The notes under the pieces were generated by a model. The model had not been told where the DNA came from. It worked only from the letters and a program-made list of their open reading frames with translations, and did not search any database. DNA of 64,000 nucleotides, taken from NCBI GenBank assembly GCA_900199595.1, contig FZRB01000024.1, forward strand, positions 1-64,000. The letters run 5' to 3'. Positions 16,199 to 22,810 of this stretch are shown in pieces. The translations under genes and the position numbers were made by a program. The first letter of the stretch is position 1. Each line of letters starts with the position of its first letter. Origin of the DNA: Lachnospiraceae bacterium (lineage in GTDB: Bacteria; Bacillota; Clostridia; Lachnospirales; Lachnospiraceae).

Positions 16199-16425
16199 GT
16201 GAAGAGATCAAAAAAGAAGCGCAGGACGCGGAACTGAGCCCGGAGGAGATGGACAAGGTTGCCGGGGGCTTTACCGACCATTTTAAACGCGAAGAAAGAT
16301 TTGTTTTTTCAGAAGAAGAAATGAAAAAAATGAAAAATGGCATTTGCCCAATATGCAACCAAAAAATCGGTTCTGGAACAGATATCATGAAAGTTTGGGA
16401 GCATGCGAAGAACTGCAAAGGGTGA
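16195..16425 (+). CDS. RiPP precursor, short leader, CCHC-like core (P5)
   Basis: 76 aa. Leader MSEEIKKEAQDAELSPEEMD then KVAGG. The core carries CPICNQKIGSG and later EHAKNC, a C-x2-C-x15-H-x3-C pattern like a zinc finger. Ribosome site GGGAGGAAAA inside P4. Coupled to P4 by ATGA. Confidence 0.75.
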   Translation: MSEEIKKEAQDAELSPEEMDKVAGGFTDHFKREERFVFSEEEMKKMKNGICPICNQKIGSGTDIMKVWEHAKNCKG

Positions 16426-16443
16426 TGCTTGAAAAATGCACCC

Positions 16444-16530
16444 TGTCTCCAAGCGGCGGGCTGCCTTGTATATAGGATAGAGCGGTCGTGAGACCGATCT
16501 AAATATTTTTTTGAAAAGGAGAACAATACC
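16444..16530 (+). promoter_or_regulatory. repeated RiPP leader region, copy C
   Basis: CTGTCTCCAAGCGGCGGGCT, CCTTGTATATAGGATAGAG, a GGTCGTGAGACC hairpin (16484-16495), then GAAAAGGAGAACAATACC. The loop base change A to G leaves the stem intact. Confidence 0.65.
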
Positions 16531-16758
16531 ATGAGTGAAGAAATCAAAAAGGACAATGAACTGAATCCTGAGGTGTTGGAAAATGTTACCGGTGGGGGTA
16601 TGTTTACACCGAATGATAACGGAACAATAGTCACTGAGAAAATCACAGATGATCCGGGCAAGAAAATAGTATGTCCGAAGTGCGGATCTTAGAATTTAAG
16701 CTACAAAGGCGGTACCACTTTCAAATGTTATATTTGCAGTACTGAATTCACCGTCTGA
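16531..16758 (+). pseudogene. RiPP precursor interrupted by in-frame TAG (P6)
   Basis: Short SEEIKK-type leader ending NVTGG, then a core that reaches CPKCGS and meets TAG at 16690-16692. The same frame stays open for 21 more codons (NLSYKGGTTFKCYICSTEF and two residues) to TGA. The second CxxC pair of a zinc ribbon therefore lies beyond the amber codon. Either a recent nonsense mutation or, less likely, readthrough. The 53-aa truncated product may still be made. Confidence 0.7.
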
Positions 16759-16837
16759 GTAACAGAACTTGCGAGTTAAAAGTTTAGCACCCACTGATGC
16801 CATGATTATAAACAATTATGAAAAGGAGAGCAAAACC

Positions 16838-17065
16838 ATGAGTGAAGAGATTAAAAAGGAAGCGCAGGACGTGGAGCTGAGTTTGGAGGATTTGACGAAA
16901 ATTGCCGGAGGAACAAATTCGAACACTGTGGACTGGGGAGACCCTTCCAAGCTGCCGTACACTTGCCCCTTCTGCAATGCAACCCTCACTACACGAGAAG
17001 AGGTTGTAGGTCATCTTACGGCTCATGTATCGGATGTGTTACAAAAAACGCAGCCATCGTGGTAG
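16838..17065 (+). CDS. RiPP precursor with classical C2H2-spaced core (P7)
   Basis: 75 aa from the ATG at 16838, behind AAAAGGAG; the upstream extension to 16769 is not leader-like. The leader ends LTKIAGG. The core contains CPFC, 12 residues, then HLTAH: C-x2-C-x12-H-x3-H, the exact spacing of a classical C2H2 zinc finger. No other Cys follows. Confidence 0.75.
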   Translation: MSEEIKKEAQDVELSLEDLTKIAGGTNSNTVDWGDPSKLPYTCPFCNATLTTREEVVGHLTAHVSDVLQKTQPSW

Positions 17066-17113
17066 GCAGCAGATTTAGAAGGAGCAAAATAATCAGAAAA
17101 GGAGAACAACACC

Positions 17114-17326
17114 ATGAGCGAAGAGATCAAAAAGGAAGTACAGGATGCAGAGCTGAACCCGGAGGAGCTGGACAAGGTCGCGGGAGGATTTATTATTGAT
17201 CAAAATAAAATATACACATGTCCAAAATGTGGAGGACAGTTTAAGGGCATGGATTATTATGTTCATTCGCAAGGTTGCGGAGCTGAACCCGGAGGATGGG
17301 GAGAAGGTCAGCGGCGGAAAAATTAG
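17114..17326 (+). CDS. RiPP precursor with recombined 3' end (P8)
   Basis: 70 aa. Leader MSEEIKKEVQDAELNPEELD then KVAGG. The core has CPKCGGQFKGMDYYVHSQGC, a C-x2-C...H-x3-C pattern. After HSQGC the frame reads through a second leader in the wrong frame (GAEPGGWGEGQRRKN). The natural end was probably near HSQGC, so the tail is a fusion scar. Confidence 0.7.
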   Translation: MSEEIKKEVQDAELNPEELDKVAGGFIIDQNKIYTCPKCGGQFKGMDYYVHSQGCGAEPGGWGEGQRRKN

Positions 17327-17453
17327 CACCACTCCAAAATGCCCGAACTGTGGTGAATATTTGGACTGGAATGGCGGATTCGGTACGTATATTTGCCCCA
17401 AATGCGGCTATCACAAGCCGAAAATTGATGGGTACGGTCCATTTGGACAATAA
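17271..17453 (+). pseudogene. leaderless precursor fragment fused behind P8 (P9)
   Basis: In the frame shifted from P8, the sequence reads KVAELNPEDGEKVSGG, the end of a short leader, then a full zinc-ribbon-like core with CPNCGEYLDW and YICPKCGYHKP. There is no start codon of its own, so translation would need a frameshift from P8. Recombination between two leader sequences explains it. Confidence 0.7.
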
Positions 17454-17489
17454 TTTTGGCAATCCTGCGCCAAAAGAAGGGGATAGTTC

Positions 17490-17696
17490 ATGAGAAAACC
17501 ACCTGACCGAGACGTTGAAGCGCTGCTGCGCGACGCCAACTTTGCCAACTCCGCCCACAAGGAGGCTTTGCACAAATGTCTTTTCGGAGAAGGCACTGAA
17601 TTGAAATTGGACGATCTTGCTATGGTTGCGGGCGGCCTGAACGAACCCTTTATTTCCCCGGAAGATTGGTCGGATAAGGATACGAGCCATGAATAA
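17490..17696 (+). CDS. RiPP precursor-like peptide, copy of P2 (P10)
   Basis: 68 aa. The leader differs from P2 at a number of residues in its first half, including one Cys (ALHKCLFGEG), but the VAGG and the core LNEPFISPEDWSDKDTSHE are identical. It overlaps the second HExxH gene by 8 bases. Strong conservation of a Cys-free core suggests a product with its own function, or a leader-like adaptor for the HExxH protein. Confidence 0.7.
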   Translation: MRKPPDRDVEALLRDANFANSAHKEALHKCLFGEGTELKLDDLAMVAGGLNEPFISPEDWSDKDTSHE

Positions 17697-18543
17697 AACA
17701 AGTGTATTGGGATGTCTTGCAGAGGAGTACCCCCAGCTGTATCTGAACCCGGATACGGATACGCGGGAGGTTTATCGTCGTGTCGTGCTGCGCGGTGAAG
17801 AACCGGTGACAAAAAGCCTGTCTCATTACCGGGGAGACCCCGCGGACCGAAAGGAAATCGCTGACACTCCAGCGGGACAGGTACGGGTGGTCACACTCGG
17901 CAATCGGCAGGATTTTGAACTGGTGCTGCGGGGCCTCATGGCCGCCAAGGACGGACCTCTGACCCCGATCCCGGAAAGCCAGGGGGCAGCCATGCTGACC
18001 GTGTTCAACTGGCCACGAATCCACACGCACCTTGCGGCCTTCCCGGAGAAGGAAAGAGAGGTGGAGCTGAAACGCTTCACTGCCGTCCGTGAAAATTACA
18101 TAGATACACTGGTAGTGCTATCCCGAGGACCGTATAGCCATGTGGATGCCGTCACTGTCGGAGAAACAGATGCCGAATGGCTCGATCACTCTGATACGAT
18201 CCGCCGCTTTCACGAGCTGAGCCATGTGATCTGCCGCAGGCTTTACCCCGGAGATATTGCTCCAATACGGGACGAGCTGGTGGCCGATGCGGTGGGACTC
18301 ATCGCCGCCTATGGTCAATTTGACCTGCTTCTGGAGCAACGCTTTCTCGTCGTTCAGGGCGGATGTTATGTCGGTGGACGGCTGGGCAACTATACGGATA
18401 ATCCCGATACGCTGGCCTCACAGGCTTCCTTCGCATTGGAGCGCATCAAAGTGAAAACCGACACGCTCTCCTGGGAAGAACCCTTTGACCTGATCCCGGT
18501 CTTGATGGAAGTCGCTGATATTGGAGAGGCAGGAAAAGCATAA
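17689..18543 (+). CDS. HExxH putative metallopeptidase of RiPP cluster, copy 2
   Basis: 284 aa, differing from the protein at 14456 at only about a dozen positions (for example RRFHELSH against RRYHELSH, GDIAPIRD against GDIVPIRD). H175, E176, H179, E196 and D200 are all kept. That both copies keep the putative zinc ligands and an intact frame suggests that both are functional or that the duplication is recent. Coupled to P10 by an 8-base overlap. Confidence 0.7.
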   Translation: MNKTSVLGCLAEEYPQLYLNPDTDTREVYRRVVLRGEEPVTKSLSHYRGDPADRKEIADTPAGQVRVVTLGNRQDFELVLRGLMAAKDGPLTPIPESQGAAMLTVFNWPRIHTHLAAFPEKEREVELKRFTAVRENYIDTLVVLSRGPYSHVDAVTVGETDAEWLDHSDTIRRFHELSHVICRRLYPGDIAPIRDELVADAVGLIAAYGQFDLLLEQRFLVVQGGCYVGGRLGNYTDNPDTLASQASFALERIKVKTDTLSWEEPFDLIPVLMEVADIGEAGKA

Positions 18544-18548
18544 AAATG

Positions 18549-18638
18549 CTGTCTCCAAATGGATGGCAGGCTTGTATATAGGATAGAGAGGTCATGAGAC
18601 CGAGCTAAATAAACAATTATGAAAAGGAGAACGAAACC
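18549..18638 (+). promoter_or_regulatory. repeated RiPP leader region, copy D
   Basis: Near-identical to copy B: CTGTCTCCAAATGGATGGCA, GCTTGTATATAGGATAGAG, GGTCATGAGACC hairpin (18590-18601) and AAAAGGAGAACGAAACC before P11. One stem base differs (AGAGGTC against AAGCGGTC), which removes an outer pair. Confidence 0.65.
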
Positions 18639-19013
18639 ATGAACGAAAACCTGAAAAAATTTCTGGAGGAAGCCAGCAAGAACGAGGAACTGAAAGCCAA
18701 GCTCGCCGCACTGACCGACAAGGACACGGCTGCGGCGAAGGCCGTTGAACTGGCCAAGGAGTACGGCTTCGCCCTGACCGCCGAGGATTTTCAGCCCGCC
18801 GATGGCGAGGAGCTGTCTCTCGACGAGCTGGATCAGGTCGCGGGCGGCGCGAACTGCGTAGCCTCGAGCAGCACGATGTGCATGGTCTTTGGCATGAATA
18901 AAGTAAAAATGCCTTATTGTACAAAGTGCGAATCCTTCTGGGGAGGTGAGGGCAACCCGATCGGAAGTCCCTGCCCTAAATGCGGCACGATCCTCATTGG
19001 GAAGGAGTGGTGA
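18639..19013 (+). CDS. RiPP precursor, Nif11-like leader, zinc-ribbon core (P11)
   Basis: 124 aa. The leader is almost identical to P3 up to LSLDELDQVAGG. The core first has ANCVASSSTMCMVFG, unlike P3, then the shared tail PYCTKCESFW and CPKCGTILIGKEW. Two Cys in the variable part and two CxxC pairs in the tail. Confidence 0.85.
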   Translation: MNENLKKFLEEASKNEELKAKLAALTDKDTAAAKAVELAKEYGFALTAEDFQPADGEELSLDELDQVAGGANCVASSSTMCMVFGMNKVKMPYCTKCESFWGGEGNPIGSPCPKCGTILIGKEW

Positions 19014-19091
19014 TAAGCCCCGGTAGATGCCGACCAGAAAGGCCAAGTCAACCAATCCTATTATTATATTTTTGAAAAGGAGAACAAAACC

Positions 19092-19484
19092 ATGAACGAG
19101 AACCTGAAGAAATTTCTAGAAGAGGCAAGCAAGAACGAGGAGCTAAAAGCAAAGCTCGAAGCGCTGACCGACAAGGAGACCGCAGTGGACAAGGCCATCG
19201 AACTGGCCAAGGAGTATGGCTTTACCCTGACCGCTGAGGATTTTCAGCCCGCAGAGGGTGCGGAGTTGTCTCTGGACGAGTTGGATAGTGTTGCTGGGGG
19301 GAACGGTTGCTTTTGCATATTGTTTGGTAGCGGCGGCGGTAATAACTGCGCCTGTATGGGCAGCGGCGATGGCCCAAAGAAAAGACCATATTGTGAGAAG
19401 TGCCAAGAATTTGTATGGGATGGCACAGTAGGGACCCCCCACAGTTGCGGCACTATTCTCGTTGAAAAAGAGTCTTTGTTCTGA
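19092..19484 (+). CDS. RiPP precursor, Nif11-like leader, Cys/Gly-rich core (P12)
   Basis: 130 aa. The leader ends LDSVAGG. The core opens NGCFCILFGSGGGNNCACMG (four Cys), then PYCEKCQEF and a tail HSCGTILVE where the usual CxKC has lost its first Cys. The dense Cys/Gly part is typical of thioether-type or disulfide RiPP cores. It lies last before the radical SAM gene. Confidence 0.85.
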   Translation: MNENLKKFLEEASKNEELKAKLEALTDKETAVDKAIELAKEYGFTLTAEDFQPAEGAELSLDELDSVAGGNGCFCILFGSGGGNNCACMGSGDGPKKRPYCEKCQEFVWDGTVGTPHSCGTILVEKESLF

Positions 19485-19522
19485 GTTGCTTTTTGCGAGA
19501 AGATTGGGGTGGATGGGTAAGT

Positions 19523-19552
19523 ATATACTACCGTTTGAAAGATAGATATATC
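19523..19552 (+). pseudogene. 5' remnant of radical SAM gene, copy 2
   Basis: YYRLKDRY is readable at 19526-19549, with ATA where the ATG would be, then the similarity ends. With 15802 and the intact gene at 19633 this makes three copies of the gene's 5' end, each downstream of a Nif11-type precursor. Confidence 0.75.
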
Positions 19553-19570
19553 TACAAATCATTCATCAAA

Positions 19571-19602
19571 CAGGCACGTCACCCTTTGAAGTGGCGTGCC
19601 TG
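19571..19602 (+). terminator. strong hairpin between precursors and radical SAM gene
   Basis: CAGGCACG-t-CAC pairs with GTG-g-CGTGCCTG around an 8-base loop. No T-run follows, so it is more likely a partial terminator, an mRNA stabiliser for precursor transcripts or a processing site than a full stop. It would let precursors be made in excess over the enzyme (inference). Confidence 0.55.
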
Positions 19603-19632
19603 CAATAAAAAAGATCGAACGGAAGGGATACT

Positions 19633-21087
19633 ATGTACTATCGTATAAAAGACAAATACAAACTGCGGGGCTGGGAACTGCTGCCCTACGCTCTGGTGGA
19701 CAGCGAAACGCACCGGGCGCACTTCGTGCAGAAAGCAGAGTTTGACGCCCTCACCCTCTGCGACGGGACGGTAGATCTTGCCCTCCCCCTGATTTCGCAG
19801 AGTGTGCGGGAAAGTGCTGAAAAACTGTCTGAGAAGGGATATATCGAACAATGTTCACCCGGAACGGAGATTTTGGATGAGCAGAAATATAAGCGTTATC
19901 CTAACCGCTTTATGAAACATGCCCATTGGTCCATCACCGGAAAATGCAACTGCAAATGCAAGCATTGTTTTCTGTCTGCTGCTGACGGGCGTTATGGTGA
20001 GCTAAGCCACGATGACGCCATGAAAATAGTCGATGAGCTTGGAGCGTGTGGTGTGCTGTCTTGTTCCATCACCGGAGGTGAGCCTTTCGTGCGTTCCGAC
20101 TTCTGGGAGATTGTTGATGGACTGACAGAGCGGGGCATATACATTAGCCAGATATACTCCAATGGTTTACTTGTAAATGAAAGGCTTTTAGATAAGTTTG
20201 AAGATCGCGGACTGCATCCGGAGTTCAATATGAGCTTTGATGGTGTAGGATATCATGATTGGCTCCGTGGCATAGATGGGGCAGAAAAAGCCGTGCGTCA
20301 TGCCTTTGAAATCTGCCGGGACAGGGGTTTTCCAACTGGGGCTGAGATGTGTCTGTGGAGGGAAAATGCTCATACCCTGCGTGATAGTGTAAACTATTTG
20401 GCTTCTGTAGGCTGCTGGAGCCTTAAGACCAATCCTGTGGCAGACACAGGTGCATGGCAGGAGGGTGGCTATGCAAAGAAACATGGTCTGAGCTCAGATG
20501 AGACGAATGCCATATATCTTGACTACATAGAGGATTTCTATCAGGACCTGCCGGAGATTTCACTGCATCTGGGAGGCTTCTTTGCTGCGGATGGGCGGCA
20601 GCCGGATACATACAGTCTACCCGCCATCCATGTGGCAAAGGATCCGGAGAATACCTGTATGTGTGCTCACGCAAGAAATTCTCTGTATATTTCAGCGGAG
20701 GGACGTGCGCTTACCTGTATGCCCATCTCAAACAACGACGAGTTTCAGGCGGAGTATCCGCTGATTCAGGAACTGGGTCTGCGTCAGTGCCTGACGGAAT
20801 CGAAGTACATGGAGCTTATAAATACTCGCTCCGCTGCCGTGCTTGCTCATAACGAAAAGTGCGTTGACTGCGCCTATCGCAGACTCTGTCTTGGCGGCTG
20901 CCGGGCGGTGGGGCTCCAGTGCCATCCGGGCGACATCCTTGCCCCGGACGAATCCACCTGCAGGCTCTTCCGTGACGGCTGGCTGCAGCAAATTACGGAG
21001 AAGGTAAGCAGACTGCGTCCTTCGGCGGAGTGTGCGGAGCAAAAGCGTCTGCGCGAGCTTGGCCGTGAAGACGAGATCAGGCGCTGA
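19633..21087 (+). CDS. radical SAM/SPASM peptide maturase
   Basis: 484 aa. Residues 1 to about 80 resemble a PqqD-like recognition domain (LPYALVDSETHRAHF, AEKLSEKGYIEQC). The radical SAM motif is C105-N-C-K-C109-K-H-C112, with GGEPFVRSDF after it. A Cys-rich SPASM region follows: CMCAHARN, LTCMP, CVDCAYRRLCLGGCRAV, CHPGD and STCRLF, enough to bind two auxiliary Fe-S clusters. Such enzymes make thioether or C-C crosslinks in Cys-rich peptides. It is the only tailoring enzyme of this type here, so it probably serves many precursors. GGAAGGGATACT ribosome site. Confidence 0.93.
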   Translation: MYYRIKDKYKLRGWELLPYALVDSETHRAHFVQKAEFDALTLCDGTVDLALPLISQSVRESAEKLSEKGYIEQCSPGTEILDEQKYKRYPNRFMKHAHWSITGKCNCKCKHCFLSAADGRYGELSHDDAMKIVDELGACGVLSCSITGGEPFVRSDFWEIVDGLTERGIYISQIYSNGLLVNERLLDKFEDRGLHPEFNMSFDGVGYHDWLRGIDGAEKAVRHAFEICRDRGFPTGAEMCLWRENAHTLRDSVNYLASVGCWSLKTNPVADTGAWQEGGYAKKHGLSSDETNAIYLDYIEDFYQDLPEISLHLGGFFAADGRQPDTYSLPAIHVAKDPENTCMCAHARNSLYISAEGRALTCMPISNNDEFQAEYPLIQELGLRQCLTESKYMELINTRSAAVLAHNEKCVDCAYRRLCLGGCRAVGLQCHPGDILAPDESTCRLFRDGWLQQITEKVSRLRPSAECAEQKRLRELGREDEIRR

Positions 21088-21113
21088 TGAGGGCGGCCTA
21101 AAAGAGGTGTTTT

Positions 21114-21341
21114 ATGTTTGAACCATATAGGAACAGAGTAATAAAGGGAATAGCCTTTGTAATGGCATTACTTATCGTAGCATCGCATATATTTTTATCC
21201 GATACGGCGGCGGCCGCAGGCACGGGTGACAGCGGTGAAACGACTTTTCTTTCAGAGAATTATTCTGATGTATATTTGGAAACCCATACAGGGGTTATGG
21301 TTGCGGCTGAGGCAGAGGCAGCTGCAAATAGTGATAACTGA
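21114..21341 (+). CDS. small exported or membrane-anchored peptide
   Basis: 75 aa. Positively charged N-terminus, one hydrophobic helix (about residues 11-30) and an Ala-rich stretch DTAAAAGTGD that could be a signal peptidase site, then a short acidic tail ending AAEAEAAANSDN. It starts 27 bases after the radical SAM gene with AAGAGGTG. Role unknown; it may belong to the same operon. Confidence 0.5.
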   Translation: MFEPYRNRVIKGIAFVMALLIVASHIFLSDTAAAAGTGDSGETTFLSENYSDVYLETHTGVMVAAEAEAAANSDN

Positions 21342-21454
21342 TTGTAGTGTGAAAAAGAATTGTGGCACAGATTAAAGGTCATCCCCCAAAAAGTCTAGGG
21401 TATTTATCGTTGATGTGTAGTAGACTGTTCTTGAATTAGCTATACCAACTGCAT

Positions 21455-21679
21455 ATGTTTGTCTCTTCAATCCGTGGAAATGTATATCCGTATAAATGGA
21501 TGTGTATTATCAATCCACTTGTGATGATGATATTATGTATCGTTCTCTCAAAGATTCTTTCTCAAAATTCATTTATAAACGGTGTGTTCGGGTTCGGACA
21601 GCAAATCATAGGATTGTTTACGGTATTCTTAACGTTATTATTAACGTGTGAAAGTAAAACAAAGCAGAGTCAATCATAA
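21455..21679 (+). pseudogene. membrane protein C-terminal fragment
   Basis: Two hydrophobic helices (IINPLVMMILCIVLSKIL and IIGLFTVFLTLLL) joined by a short loop, with no ribosome site before the first ATG. It looks like the tail of a larger membrane protein. Confidence 0.4.
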
Positions 21680-21740
21680 ATATCCAATTCAATGATAAGC
21701 CTTGAAGCCTAGTGTTTCAGGACTTTTTCGATAACTGGAA

Positions 21741-21769
21741 TTTACCAGGGGGACAGTCCCTCTGGTAAA
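21741..21769. terminator. strong hairpin
   Basis: TTTACCAGGGGGAC (21741-21754) pairs with GTCCCTCTGGTAAA (21756-21769), with one G-T pair and a one-base formal loop. Followed by TTTGTAGTTT. Probably a terminator or an IS-end remnant. Confidence 0.55.
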
Positions 21770-21846
21770 TTTGTAGTTTCCGCCACGAACCGACTCCGGT
21801 GGCACATAGACTTTAATTCGGTTGAGTACGGGATAGGATTGATGCT

Positions 21847-21883
21847 CCTCTTCAATTGAAAGTTCAATCGAAGAGGTTTTTTT
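21847..21883 (+). terminator. intrinsic terminator
   Basis: CCTCTTC (21847-21853) pairs with GAAGAGG (21870-21876), with an inner ATTGAA/TTCAAT-type stem, and seven T residues follow. The gene it served is no longer clear. Confidence 0.8.
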
Positions 21884-21993
21884 ATTTAAAAGTCCTCTTT
21901 TTATCCTTCAGTTCTTGTTGCCGATATTAATATTTCCCTTATATTTTCCCTTATCAGTTTCGAAAAACGATATAACATGATATAATCTCTAAT

Positions 21994-22061
21994 GTTATCA
22001 TTCGGAAAGTTGACATCATTAAATTTCGCTAAATATAAGGCTTTCCGATAAATCTGATAAC
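21994..22061. repeat. two-part inverted repeat
   Basis: GTTATCA (21994-22000) pairs with TGATAAC (22055-22061), and CGGAAAG (22003-22009) with CTTTCCG (22041-22047). The spacing suits an RNA secondary structure. No gene is seen in 21900-22200. Confidence 0.5.
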
Positions 22062-22107
22062 AAAATATAAGTCTTGATAAAGTCTTATATAAAATGAGAT
22101 TTTGAAT

Positions 22108-22169
22108 CGGAAGAAATATGAATAAGCATGTAAAGTTTAATTCTTATGGAAATGTAGCTATATAATAAA
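22108..22169 (+). repeat. 62-bp repeat, copy 1
   Basis: Identical over 62 bases to 31896-31957. It contains AATTCTTATGGAAATGTAGC and TATAAT near its end, so it may carry a promoter. Here it faces only gene debris. Confidence 0.85.
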
Positions 22170-22206
22170 TCTGAATTAATGCTGTTGGAATATAGAGGTA
22201 TAAAAG

Positions 22207-22230
22207 GAGAGCCGAGAGTAATCGGCTCTC
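22207..22230 (-). terminator. minus-strand intrinsic terminator
   Basis: GAGAGCCGA (22207-22215) and TCGGCTCTC (22222-22230) form a perfect 9-bp stem. On the minus strand it is followed by CTTTTA and lies 12 bases after the stop of the TetR fragment. Confidence 0.7.
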
Positions 22231-22241
22231 TTGTTATGTAT

Positions 22242-22382
22242 TCATATTTTTCTGGCCTGCATGATACATTCGATCTGTTTCGGCGTTTCCTTCATTCCAC
22301 GCTTATACCAGGTGTCGAGGAAGCTGAAAATAAAGTACGAAATATAACCGACTGCATAGCTGCGTTTCGGCGTGGCTATCCG
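22242..22382 (-). pseudogene. TetR regulator C-terminal fragment
   Basis: On the minus strand, an open stretch between two stops reads SYFIFSFLDTWYKRGMKETP, then KQIECIMQARKI and stop, like the C-terminal end of a TetR/AcrR regulator. No DNA-binding domain is present. A matching-looking N-terminus lies on the other strand at 24519. Confidence 0.55.
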
Positions 22383-22502
22383 CTATTTTTTGTGATTTCA
22401 AGGTCTGAGATATAGACTTTTACACATACAAGTGTTATTATAATAAGTTAGTGATAACTAACCACAATCGGGATTTAATGTAGAAGAGATGGAGAAATTT
22501 AT

Positions 22503-22637
22503 ATGCTGTTAACGATATGTGTTGCATTGGGATTATGCATAATTGAATCTCTGGTGATAGTGATAGCAAGTTATTCCCTGAAACTGCAGATTGTGAAGGC
22601 TGGAAAGACAGGGGGTTCAATAATAAAAAACAGATAG
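22503..22637 (+). CDS. possible small membrane peptide
   Basis: 44 aa with one hydrophobic helix (LTICVALGLCIIESLVIVIA) and a basic tail. A ribosome site is weak (GATGGAGAAATTT). It overlaps an open fragment in another frame, so it may not be real. Confidence 0.25.
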   Translation: MLLTICVALGLCIIESLVIVIASYSLKLQIVKAGKTGGSIIKNR

Positions 22638-22810
22638 TCAGGATTAATTTTTACCCTAAGACCGTGCAGGAGCGGGCTTTTGAGATCCCTTATGTTCAGA
22701 CGTGGAAGCAGATGCTTAAAAAGCGCGGATTTCTGACGCTCATATGGGTTGTGGGTTCCTTTATTGTGGCAGGAATCGTAGTTTTGTTTTTTGGAGGCTT
22801 ATTCGGATGA
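22547..22810 (+). pseudogene. startless membrane protein fragment before methyltransferase
   Basis: An 87-codon open frame without a start codon reads KQIVRINFYPKTVQERAFEI and LTLIWVVGSFIVAGIVVLFF, then stops in an ATGA overlap with the methyltransferase gene. The coupling suggests it is the tail of a former upstream operon gene. Confidence 0.45.

Larger units (their letters stand above)
17523..18833 (+). repeat. 1.3-kb direct duplication, unit 2
   Basis: Copy of 14290-15600 at an offset of 3233 bases. It carries P10, the second HExxH gene, leader region D and the leader of P11. Confidence 0.85.

Noticed and set aside
14049-18080. Long minus-strand frames in the RiPP island
   Set aside because: High GC opens spurious frames. 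The plus strand has consistent ribosome sites, leaders and paralogs.
22179-22415. 78-aa plus-strand reading frame
   Set aside because: It reads through a perfect terminator hairpin, and the minus strand carries a recognisable TetR C-terminus in the same place.
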